Shown: piece after piece, positions 1-7,475 of the stretch
Position numbering within the stretch: the stretch's first letter is position 1
Layout: each line of letters begins with the position of its first letter
Origin: JAVVTR01 sp036653535
Lineage (GTDB): Bacteria > Bacteroidota > Bacteroidia > Bacteroidales > P3
Assembly (NCBI GenBank): GCA_036653535.1
Contig: JAVVTR010000026.1
Span: forward strand, 1-26,849
Direction of reading: 5' to 3'
Length of the DNA: 26,849 bases
The notes under the pieces: model-generated
Databases searched by the model: none
The model's input: only the letters and a program-made list of their open reading frames with translations
What the model was told of the DNA's origin: nothing
Translations under genes and position numbers: made by a program

Positions 1-75
1 GAACGGCATGCGTGGTGGTGTGAGAGGTCGAAAATTAAAGTAGGAGAAAACTACTTTAATTTTCTCCTACTCGAT
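1..75 (+). mobile_element. 3' end of a group II intron (domain V strand and domain VI)
   Basis: The sequence GGTGGTGTGAGAGG followed by a hairpin and CCTACTCGAT is characteristic of the 3' end of bacterial group II introns. GAG (22-24) pairs with CTC (70-72) and AGG (25-27) with CCT (66-68), leaving A69 bulged as the expected branch-point adenosine. A perfect 13-bp stem (31-43 with 51-63, loop 44-50) completes domain VI. The intron would end at AT (74-75), which fits the usual AY ending and puts the branch A seven nucleotides from the splice site. Bases 1-20 fit the 3' strand of domain V. The intron body and any maturase gene lie outside the window. From 76 to 357 (3' exon flank and leader of the next gene) I see only AT-rich sequence, with a weak imperfect -7-like TATACTTG at 309-316. 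Confidence 0.7.
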
Positions 76-357
76 TAGAGAGAATATATTCCTCTTGCCT
101 TGCTTATGAGAAGAAAAATCTCGCTCTCTTTTTCCCTATAAAGCGAAGAGAACTACGTTTGTCGGGTAAATATTGCTTTTTTTGTTTTTTTATTCGTCTC
201 TTATTCAGTCCTTTCTATTGTGTAGTCTTTTTGAAGTAGTACGATATTGAGTTTTCAGTGCTTTTCAGTAAGTTTTTTTTCTTTTTTTTCTAAGCTTATT
301 CCTTTCTTTATACTTGGAAAATTAATTTAATAATGTGAAACCTAAAAAATTCCAATT

Positions 358-3300
358 ATGAAAAAAATATTTATAGTATTTGTATGCTTTTTTACTCTAT
401 CCTATATCGGATTGGAAGCGCAAGTGCTGCCCAATGTATGGATGGTAAAATCGGATCTTTCTAAAGGCAAGACCGTTAAATTTGCGGTGAGTGGAGTATC
501 GAAAATAGAAGTAGATTTTGGGGATCATGCCTTAGTTACCAAAGACAATCTTTCTCTTTCTGATTTTACGGAAATTTCCGGGGAATGGTTGGGCGATACT
601 CTCCAAATTTATGCAGATGGTATTCTTGGCTTGAAAATACAACAGGATACATTATCCCTCCTTAATGTTGCTAAATGTTCTTCTCTTTTGCATTTAGAGG
701 TGTCTAATGCACGTTTGGAGGCTATCAATATTTCTTCTTTGAGCAAATTAAAATATTTGGATTTAAGTGGAAACAATTTAAGCAGTATAAGTTTGACTAA
801 GTGTAAATATTTGGAATATTTAGATTTGTCTGCTAACAAACTAACGGATCTGAATATAAACAATAACGATTCGTTGAGATATTTGAATGCTTCTCAAAAT
901 AAATTGACCTCTTTAGATTTAGCATATAGTCAAAAATTGAAAGTATTGAAGGTTTTCAAAAACATGATTTCTTCCATATATGATCTTGGAGAAGCCGTTA
1001 GTTTAGAGGAATTTAATTTTTCTTCTAATGCAATGACGACCATAAACTTAAAAAAACAAATTTCCTTGAAAAGTTTGTACTGTGAGAAAAACAAGTTGAG
1101 CGTTTTGAATCTTGCGAACAATGCGAATTTAAAAAAAGTTTATTGTGCTAATAATCAAATTTCTTCTTGCGTGATTCCGAATATGTTTGCTTGCGATACT
1201 TTGGATTGCAAAAATAATCATTTGGATTTTTTGAGTCTTGCTTCGATATTAGCGGCAGTAAAAACAGGAGAGTTAATTTATGCCCCTCAGTTAGCGGTAG
1301 ATGTAAAACCGGCTTTGTACCAGGGGGATACTATTGATTTAAATAGATATTATCGTGTACTGGCACCCGATGGGCTTACTTTGGTGACTACACAATTTGG
1401 AATGAAAAACAATTTAGGTTCTTCTTTGGTAGAGGGGACAGATTATATTTCCGATTCTGGTAGATTAGTTTTGCTTAAAGATTTTGGCAGAGATAGTGTT
1501 TATGTAGTGATGTCTAATACAGAATATCCACAATTTGTGGATAAATGTATGTTAAGAACCAATGCTATACGGGTTCGTCCTCCTTTTGTTTTACGAGATT
1601 TGGCAGCGGTTATGTCTCTTGAAAAAGGGAAAGGAAATATGTTTACTATCGGCTTAACAGGTTTTGTTGTGAATGAACCTGTACAAGTAGATTTTGGAAA
1701 TGGTGAAATTGTGGAATGGGAAGTTAAAAAAGGTCCCATGGGGCAAACTATTATAAATGGGGAGCTGCAAGGCGATACGGTTAAAATATATGGGGCTCTG
1801 AATGGAATTATAGTAACGGGACAGAATTTAACTTCTATTCGATTGGAAAAAGGCTCTAAAGATCTTTTTGTTATTAATTGTGGCAATAATTTATTAGAAA
1901 GTTTAGATGTTTCCGTATGCGAAAAATTACAGGTTTTGCAATGCCCTAATAATTATCTTCATTTTTCTACTATTCCTTCGAAAACAGCAAGCATAAAAAA
2001 TTATGTCTACGCTCCCCAATGGCCAATTCCTGTGAAAGGGAAATATTACACTAAAGACACTTTGGAGTTAAGTGAAATAACACAAGGGGAGATGCATTAT
2101 GTATGGAAAACCGATTTGGATACCATTTTAGTGGAGGGGGTGGATTATCTTAGTATAAACGGTAAGTTTATATTTCTTAATGCACAAAAAGATTCCGTTC
2201 ATGGAGAAATTACCTCTTCGATTTTTCCCGATTTAAATGGGGTTAAAATATTACAAACAGAAAAATTCAAGGCGGCTGGAGCATTTGTTTTGCAACCTTT
2301 AGCCGTGCTTATGGTGGGACAAAAGAAAGTAGGAGAAACTATGTTTTTAGGTCTCACAGGGAATATCACCAATACGCCTATACAAGTAGATTTTGGGGAT
2401 GGGCAGTTGATGGAATATGAAGTTAAAAAAGGTCCTATGGGACAAACCCCTATTAATGGGGTTGTTGGGGGAGATACTATTAAAATTTATGGAAACTTAA
2501 TGGGGCTTATAGTCACGAACCAAAGTTTAACATCTATACATTTAGATACAGGTTCTAAGGATCTTTTTGTTATTAATTGTGAAAGGAACAAGATAAATTA
2601 TTTAGATATTTCGAAAAGTAAGGCATTGAAAGTTTTTCAATGCCCAGGGAATGCTCTTGATTTTACTACCTTGCCTGTTATTAGCAATGATTGGCAACAA
2701 AAAAATTATGCGCCACAGGCCTTGGTATCGATACCAGAACAATGGTTCACGGATTCAGTATTAGATTTGAGTGCTCATGCAATATGTAAGAATGCTCTTG
2801 GAGAGCAAGTATCTACGGTATTTACGTGGAAAAATGTTTCCGGTAAAATATTGGAAGAAAGCATAGATTATACCAATGACGGAGGAAAATTCAAATTTTT
2901 AAAACCACAGGATAGCATTTATGTGATTTTCTCTAACGAAGCTTATCCTCTTTTTGCAGGTCCAAAAGCCTTGCGTTCCACCTATATTAAAAAATGTAAA
3001 GAATTAATTCAACCTCCATTGGCTTTGTCGTTTAGTTGTAAAAAACAAATTGGAGATACTTTGAAATTTTCTTTAGTTATCCCTATCTCTACAACAGCAA
3101 CAAGTTTTTGGTGCGATTATGGGAATGGCAGTTTGGAAATAGAGGAATGGGAAGCTGGGGTAACTAATATAGAACTAAAAAAGAGTCTCTTGGGAAAAAA
3201 GGTGAAAATCTATACTAATGCGATAGATTCTTTGTTTATAAAGAATATGAAATTGGACTCTGTAGAAATTGCTGCTAATTCAGGATTACTTTATTTAAAT

Positions 3301-4644
3301 ATTGCACATAATGAAATTAGAAATTTAAACGTAAAGAACCTTTCCTCTTTACGATATTTAGATGCTTCTTTTAATGATATAGAATTTGTGTGTTTGTCTG
3401 ATAGCTTGAAATACCTGGATGTTTCTGATAATAAATTAAATTTCCATACCTTGCCTCCTGTAAATTCCAATAGAGAAAGGTATATTTATGCTCCGCAAAA
3501 GAACTTAGATATTCGTAAAAGTATAGTAGAATGGGATACATTGGATATGTCGGTACTTGGAACTAAAGCGAAAGTGATGTGGAAAACAGAAAAGGATTCA
3601 CTTTTATATAATTTATTGGATTATTTTTCGGATAGTAGTTTGTATCGTTTTGCTAAAGTGTATCCTTATGGAATTCATGCAGAAATTTCTCATCCGGATT
3701 TCCCCGATTTTAGTGGAAAGAATATATGGAAAACTACGAGCCTTGTGGTTACTCCCGCAAGCTATTCTCAACAAAATATTTTAGTGGAGATGAATACTTC
3801 TTTAAGTATAGGAAGTGTGTTTTCTATATTAGTGTTGCCAACGGAAAAATATGCTTTGTTTCAAATGGATAGAGGAGATGGAAAAATAAAGACCTTTCAT
3901 TTAACAGATTCTGTGGCCGTGAAAGATACTATAATGGGTGAGAATATAAAGATATATACCTCTTCTATTTCCTTATTGCATGTAAATAATTTAGGCTTGA
4001 ACCAATTGAAAGTGTATGATAATTTATTGTTAGAAGACTTAGATTGTTCTAATAATTTACTCAAACTTTCCGATTTACCAGTTAAAGGAAATAATTGGAT
4101 TCGATATACCTATGCTCCTCAATCTGCTTATGCGTTGTCTCCAATAAATGGGAATACCATAGATTTGAGTGCGTTTTATAGCTTAAAAGGGGTTAGTAGT
4201 AAGAACGAAATAACCAATTATACTTGGGTGTGTAAAAATAAGGAAACGTTAAAATTAGGAATAGATTATTCGCAAGAAAAAGGAATATTTACCTTTCTAC
4301 ATTCTATGAAAGATAGTATTTATTGCGTTTTATCTACGGAGGCTTTCCCTGATTTTAAGGATACCAATGCATATAAAACTTCCTGCATTTATGTGCAGTC
4401 TATATCGAATGAAGATAAGGTTACTATAGTAGGGGAAAAGGAAATTTCTTTTTCTGTTCAAGACAGAACCTTATATGTAAAGAATTTGTCTTTCGGAGAT
4501 ATTCTAAGAATTACAGATATACAAGGACGAAATCCTATTTATGAAAAAATAATTGGGGATAAATTAACTAAAGCCTATAATCTTCCTCAAGGAATATACA
4601 TCTTGCAACTTAATAAAAGTTATGTAAAACTTTTAATTCACTAA
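358..4644 (+). CDS. Secreted modular leucine-rich-repeat protein, T9SS cargo
   Basis: A 1428-residue protein. Residues 1-22 are a signal peptide ending in LEAQ. The protein is built from five successive modules. Each has a beta-rich opening with a VDFGDG-like motif (about residues 52, 444, 677, 919, 1170), leucine-rich repeats of about 21 residues with LxxLDLSxNxL character, a YAPQ motif (308, 551, 784, 1044, 1252), then a segment with a DTxDLS start, a tryptophan in most copies, GxDY, and DSxYxxxSxxxFPDF. Module 1 has about nine LRRs (roughly residues 110-300); later modules have one to three. Modules 2 and 3 are nearly duplicates. The last 55-70 residues (ITDIQGR, LPQGIYIL, KLLI end) match a type A T9SS C-terminal sorting domain, though the usual YPNP start is missing. 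It is probably exported and attached to the surface; LRR proteins of this type often bind host or community ligands, but no ligand can be inferred. ATG follows an AT-rich leader without a Shine-Dalgarno site. Confidence 0.9.
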   Translation: MKKIFIVFVCFFTLSYIGLEAQVLPNVWMVKSDLSKGKTVKFAVSGVSKIEVDFGDHALVTKDNLSLSDFTEISGEWLGDTLQIYADGILGLKIQQDTLSLLNVAKCSSLLHLEVSNARLEAINISSLSKLKYLDLSGNNLSSISLTKCKYLEYLDLSANKLTDLNINNNDSLRYLNASQNKLTSLDLAYSQKLKVLKVFKNMISSIYDLGEAVSLEEFNFSSNAMTTINLKKQISLKSLYCEKNKLSVLNLANNANLKKVYCANNQISSCVIPNMFACDTLDCKNNHLDFLSLASILAAVKTGELIYAPQLAVDVKPALYQGDTIDLNRYYRVLAPDGLTLVTTQFGMKNNLGSSLVEGTDYISDSGRLVLLKDFGRDSVYVVMSNTEYPQFVDKCMLRTNAIRVRPPFVLRDLAAVMSLEKGKGNMFTIGLTGFVVNEPVQVDFGNGEIVEWEVKKGPMGQTIINGELQGDTVKIYGALNGIIVTGQNLTSIRLEKGSKDLFVINCGNNLLESLDVSVCEKLQVLQCPNNYLHFSTIPSKTASIKNYVYAPQWPIPVKGKYYTKDTLELSEITQGEMHYVWKTDLDTILVEGVDYLSINGKFIFLNAQKDSVHGEITSSIFPDLNGVKILQTEKFKAAGAFVLQPLAVLMVGQKKVGETMFLGLTGNITNTPIQVDFGDGQLMEYEVKKGPMGQTPINGVVGGDTIKIYGNLMGLIVTNQSLTSIHLDTGSKDLFVINCERNKINYLDISKSKALKVFQCPGNALDFTTLPVISNDWQQKNYAPQALVSIPEQWFTDSVLDLSAHAICKNALGEQVSTVFTWKNVSGKILEESIDYTNDGGKFKFLKPQDSIYVIFSNEAYPLFAGPKALRSTYIKKCKELIQPPLALSFSCKKQIGDTLKFSLVIPISTTATSFWCDYGNGSLEIEEWEAGVTNIELKKSLLGKKVKIYTNAIDSLFIKNMKLDSVEIAANSGLLYLNIAHNEIRNLNVKNLSSLRYLDASFNDIEFVCLSDSLKYLDVSDNKLNFHTLPPVNSNRERYIYAPQKNLDIRKSIVEWDTLDMSVLGTKAKVMWKTEKDSLLYNLLDYFSDSSLYRFAKVYPYGIHAEISHPDFPDFSGKNIWKTTSLVVTPASYSQQNILVEMNTSLSIGSVFSILVLPTEKYALFQMDRGDGKIKTFHLTDSVAVKDTIMGENIKIYTSSISLLHVNNLGLNQLKVYDNLLLEDLDCSNNLLKLSDLPVKGNNWIRYTYAPQSAYALSPINGNTIDLSAFYSLKGVSSKNEITNYTWVCKNKETLKLGIDYSQEKGIFTFLHSMKDSIYCVLSTEAFPDFKDTNAYKTSCIYVQSISNEDKVTIVGEKEISFSVQDRTLYVKNLSFGDILRITDIQGRNPIYEKIIGDKLTKAYNLPQGIYILQLNKSYVKLLIH

Positions 4645-4674
4645 TGTAGAATTAATTGTGTGTAAATTTTATTC

Positions 4675-4734
4675 AAATAGTTCTAATAAAAAACGGAAGA
4701 CTTGAAAGTTTTCCGTTTTTTATTAGAACTATTT
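4675..4734 (+). terminator. Very long inverted-repeat terminator
   Basis: A 29-base left arm (4675-4703) and right arm (4706-4734) are complementary except for one G-U type mismatch, separated by two bases, so the apical bases will form the loop. The core is ACGGAA/TTCCGT with A6 on the left and T6 on the right, so it can terminate in both directions. It lies 31 bp after the stop of the LRR gene. It is unusually long for an intrinsic terminator. Confidence 0.85.
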
Positions 4735-4846
4735 AGAACTTATAAACTTTATTATATATCAGCCAGTATAACAATGGGTTTCTATAATGAGCACAATAAT
4801 TCCAATAAACAGTAATATAATTTCGTTAACAAATTTAAGTGGCTTC

Positions 4847-4878
4847 TTGGTTTTTTTATGGTTATATCTATAACTTTG
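4847..4878 (+). promoter_or_regulatory. Bacteroidetes-type promoter for the TPR/LuxR regulator
   Basis: The -7 element TAACTTTG (4871-4878) matches TAnnTTTG exactly. A partial -33 element, TTGG (4847-4850), lies 20 bp upstream. Transcription would start near 4885, giving a leader of about 25 nt and supporting translation start at 4909. Confidence 0.6.
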
Positions 4879-4908
4879 TAAGCTAAAATTCTCAAAAGAT
4901 AAAGCTAT

Positions 4909-6783
4909 ATGGGAGGTTTTCAAATTTGTCCGTTTTTCATTGCTCCATTGTGGAAACGAGTTTTTTTTGTATTCGGTTTATTGGCACAAATAGGAATATG
5001 GAACCCTGCAATAGCAAAGGTTTCTTCGCAGCCGGTTGCTAACTTAAAAATTTCTTTTGGCGTTAAAGAAAAACATTACGTAAATAAAATTTCTAATACT
5101 ACCCTTCCTCTTTCGGTAAGAATTACTTCTGCAGACACCCTTATATCTATATGTCTAAAATCAGATTCCTTATCCAAAAGCCTTTTTTACGAATTGCAAA
5201 AGGCAAAAATTTGTATGGATGAGGGGGAGTATTTAATGTCGTTCGAGAATTACCGTTTTGTTTTAGATAAGGTAAGCTTATTGCTTAAGCAGAACTCTGT
5301 CGAAGATAAAGAAAATTTACATCAGTATAAATTGGAATCTCTTTTGCAGATGGGGAAATGTAGTCGAAATATGGGATTGTATGAAGAAAGCACGCGCTAT
5401 CTATTTGATTTGTTAAAGGTAGCTAAGGTAAAGAAAGAGGATAATTATATTGTTAAAACATTGTCGTTTTTGGGTGGGGTGTTTTCAGAAATAGGCAATA
5501 GACAAATGGCGGAAAAATATCACACCCTTGCACTGAAAGCGATAGATAATAATGTAGCTTTGGATAATGATACCAAATTTTCTGTGTATAATAATTATGC
5601 CGGTATGTATTATCAAAAAGGACAATATGATTCCGCTTTGTATTATGTTTTAAAATCGCATGACTATGTGCTCGCCTTGGGAGATAAACGTAGAGAGGCA
5701 TCTTATTTAAACAACCTGGCTCTATTGTATGAAAATTTTAAAGAGGATGAATTGGCTAAAGATTGCCTCTTTCAAGCCTTGCAATTGGCTACGGAAAATA
5801 AATTATGTTATACCCGAGGCATCACTTTGCAAGGAATTGCCCGATATTATGAACGACAGAATCAATATAAGTTGGCACAGGATTATTATTCACAATCTAT
5901 AGATTTAGCTACTACTTACAAAATGCTTAAATTGAAGAGCGCTTCTCTTCGAAGTCAAGCCGAATTACTATATAAGCAGGGAAAATATATAGAAGCTTAT
6001 CAAACTTTAGAATTAAGTTATCTTTCTAAAGACTCAGTATTAAACGAACAGAATGCAGAAAAAATAATGCTTTATTCTAATCGTTATGAGAATGGCCGAA
6101 TGCAAGCGGAAAATAAAATATTACAGCAAGATTTATTGATTAGTTCGTTACAAAATGAAAGAAAGAAAATTCTCTTGTTTATATTTATTGGTCTTATTTT
6201 AATTATTACGTTTTTTACTTTTAAAATGGTTCAAAAACTGAAAAAACAAAATGAGGCCAATGAAACTTTACATATAAAAATTTCTTCGGACAAGGAAAAA
6301 AGCAGTCAAATTATAGGGGAAAATACTAGGAAGTTTACTAATTTGTTGGAAGAAAAAAATAGAAAATTAACTTCTAAGGCTTTGGTTATTGCTCAAACAC
6401 AGGAGCAATTAAATGGTATTAAAGAATGTATGCAAAAATGTAAAGAAACCAAGGATGAGCAAGAGAAAAATACCTTACTCAAAGAAATGGAAAATGCATT
6501 AGGGCGGATGGAATTAGATAAGGGATGGGATGAATTTAAATTATTTTTCGAGCAGGTAAATGGCGACTTTTATGAAAAATTATTTGCCATTTCACCGGAA
6601 CTTACCAAAACAGAACAGCGCATTTGTGCTTTGTTAGCACTGAATCTTACCGCCAAAGAAATAGCCTCTATCACGAATCGTTCGGTTCGGACTATAGAAA
6701 CTTTTAATTATAGAATTCGTAAAAAATTAAAAATTTCCTTGGAGGAAAAAACGACTCATTTTTTAAGTAGATTATTGGGCTAA
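4909..6783 (+). CDS. Membrane-anchored TPR protein with C-terminal LuxR-type HTH
   Basis: A 624-residue protein. The N-terminus is hydrophobic (FFVFGLLAQIGIW, then NPAIA about residues 32-36) and reads as an export signal. Residues about 95-375 are tetratricopeptide repeats (for example YEESTRYLFDLLKVAK, KGQYDSALYYVLKSHDYV). A transmembrane segment follows at about 419-440 (ILLFIFIGLILIITFF), then a charged coiled coil (440-540). The final 60 residues (LTKTEQRICALLALNLTAKEIA, broken here as two halves: LTKTEQRICALL and ALNLTAKEIA; then RTIETFNYRIRKKL) form a GerE/LuxR-type DNA-binding helix-turn-helix. The topology suggests periplasmic TPRs and a cytoplasmic DNA-binding end, a layout common among Bacteroidia regulators of unknown signal. 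No receiver or kinase domain is present. It follows the LRR cargo gene on the same strand but has its own promoter. Its targets are unknown. Confidence 0.88.
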   Translation: MGGFQICPFFIAPLWKRVFFVFGLLAQIGIWNPAIAKVSSQPVANLKISFGVKEKHYVNKISNTTLPLSVRITSADTLISICLKSDSLSKSLFYELQKAKICMDEGEYLMSFENYRFVLDKVSLLLKQNSVEDKENLHQYKLESLLQMGKCSRNMGLYEESTRYLFDLLKVAKVKKEDNYIVKTLSFLGGVFSEIGNRQMAEKYHTLALKAIDNNVALDNDTKFSVYNNYAGMYYQKGQYDSALYYVLKSHDYVLALGDKRREASYLNNLALLYENFKEDELAKDCLFQALQLATENKLCYTRGITLQGIARYYERQNQYKLAQDYYSQSIDLATTYKMLKLKSASLRSQAELLYKQGKYIEAYQTLELSYLSKDSVLNEQNAEKIMLYSNRYENGRMQAENKILQQDLLISSLQNERKKILLFIFIGLILIITFFTFKMVQKLKKQNEANETLHIKISSDKEKSSQIIGENTRKFTNLLEEKNRKLTSKALVIAQTQEQLNGIKECMQKCKETKDEQEKNTLLKEMENALGRMELDKGWDEFKLFFEQVNGDFYEKLFAISPELTKTEQRICALLALNLTAKEIASITNRSVRTIETFNYRIRKKLKISLEEKTTHFLSRLLG

Positions 6784-6925
6784 TATGTAAAGAAAGTATA
6801 GTCCAATGGGCAACGGTTTTAGTCACTGCTTTCGTTAAGTTATAGGCAGGGGCAAGTTTATTTGGAATTCGTTTAGATGGGATTGTTCGGTTTTAGATTA
6901 TCAATTTTTAGCTATGGCTAAGAGG

Positions 6926-7007
6926 ATAGGTAAGTTTAAACAATAGTCCTGGTACATAGGGCTACCAACACTAAAAGGCTGAGGGTAGAGTATAGGTAAG
7001 TTTAAAC
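6926..7007 (+). repeat. 16-bp direct repeat pair containing GTTTAAAC
   Basis: ATAGGTAAGTTTAAAC occurs exactly at 6926-6941 and again at 6992-7007, 66 bp apart start to start. Each copy ends with the 8-bp palindrome GTTTAAAC. The pair lies between the regulator gene and the terminator at 7058. Function unknown. Confidence 0.8.
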
Positions 7008-7057
7008 TATGAGCGAGAGATTGTTGGGTTTAATTCTAATATTTTGCTCTTATTATT

Positions 7058-7094
7058 AAAATAGGATGTCTGTTCTCAGACATCCTATTTTTTT
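7058..7094 (+). terminator. Rho-independent terminator
   Basis: A perfect 15-bp stem (7058-7072 with 7077-7091; core GGATGTCTG/CAGACATCC) with loop TTCT is followed by a T-run to 7094. It sits 275 bp after the end of the TPR/LuxR gene, so it ends either a long 3' UTR or a separate small RNA. On the other strand it lies just past the small membrane ORF and could end that transcript too. Confidence 0.85.
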
Positions 7095-7116
7095 GGAGGG
7101 ATCCCTGTTTCTGATT

Positions 7117-7236
7117 TTAATTTTGAAATAGTTTTACCATTTGTACAATTAAAAAAACAAGAATGGCAAAGTAAAACAGCAGAACAATAGAAATACTGTT
7201 TTTGGAATAAAACGATTTGAGTTTATCTAAATTCAT
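7117..7236 (-). CDS. Small putative membrane protein (39 aa)
   Basis: ATG (7236-7234) to TAA (7119-7117) encodes 39 residues. The N-terminus is polar (MNLDKLKSFYSKNS), followed by one hydrophobic helix (ISIVLLFYFAILVFLIVQMV) and a short basic tail ending KLFQN. This is the usual pattern of a single-pass small protein. It sits 42 bp after another small ORF on the same strand, and a terminator stem lies just downstream. No Shine-Dalgarno site is seen, as is normal in Bacteroidia. I do not recognise a family; a chance ORF remains possible at this length. Confidence 0.4.
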   Translation of the reverse strand: MNLDKLKSFYSKNSISIVLLFYFAILVFLIVQMVKLFQN

Positions 7237-7278
7237 AAGTAAATAATTTTAATAAAGAGGTCTTATGCAGCGATTGAC

Positions 7279-7404
7279 TTAAGCAGAAATAGAGGAAAAG
7301 GTAGTTCTTAGCTTTGCTGTGGTGAGCAATTGGCGATTTGGTCTACTTCCGTGAGCTTCGTTTTTATGCTCTTGGTTGAGACATTGCGTTCCTGTTTGTT
7401 TCAT
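7279..7404 (-). CDS. Small hypothetical ORF (41 aa)
   Basis: ATG (7404-7402) to TAA (7281-7279) encodes 41 residues, hydrophilic and rich in N, Q, T, K and R (starts MKQTGTQCLNQEHKNEA, ends TFSSISA). It has no signal peptide, membrane segment or recognisable motif. It lies directly upstream of the 39-residue membrane ORF on the same strand and just beyond the 7426-7469 inverted repeat. Evidence is only the open frame and its position. Confidence 0.2.
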   Translation of the reverse strand: MKQTGTQCLNQEHKNEAHGSRPNRQLLTTAKLRTTFSSISA

Positions 7405-7425
7405 ACGAAAAAATATCTTTAATAT

Positions 7426-7469
7426 ATAAATACGGGACATGCCAATAAAGGTTAAAGTCCCGTATTTAT
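7426..7469 (-). terminator. Inverted repeat after the adhesin gene, probable terminator
   Basis: A perfect 13-bp stem (7426-7438 with 7457-7469; core ACGGGAC/GTCCCGT) encloses an 18-base loop and starts six bases past the stop codon of the minus-strand adhesin gene. The AT-rich outer stem and following T-rich bases on the minus strand suit an intrinsic terminator, though the loop is long. Confidence 0.6.
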
Positions 7470-7475
7470 TTCTTT

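Larger units (their letters stand above)
6784..7475. other. Gene-poor intergenic stretch with repeats, terminators and small ORFs
   Basis: These 692 bases carry no long ORF. From 6784 to 7057 there is only a duplicated 16-bp element and no open frame longer than about 20 codons starting with ATG. From 7058 on there is a strong terminator, two very small minus-strand ORFs and a second inverted repeat, each listed separately. The 6784-7057 part could be a 3' UTR of the regulator gene or an unrecognised non-coding RNA ending at the 7058-7094 terminator; no known RNA family was recognised. Confidence 0.6.

Noticed and set aside
2..43. Short open frame ending NGMRGGVRGRKLK, as the end of an upstream protein
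   Set aside because: The same bases fit group II intron domain V/VI with bulged A, a far more specific match.
1500..1886. 128-codon minus-strand frame inside the LRR gene
   Set aside because: It is an antisense shadow of a strongly supported coding frame, with no recognisable domain or promoter.
4759..4923. Minus-strand frame of 54 codons with a hydrophobic segment (EIILLFIGIIVLII)
   Set aside because: It has no ATG, only a possible TTG start inside the opposite gene, and it overlaps that gene's promoter. It could be a decayed small membrane protein, but support is too weak.
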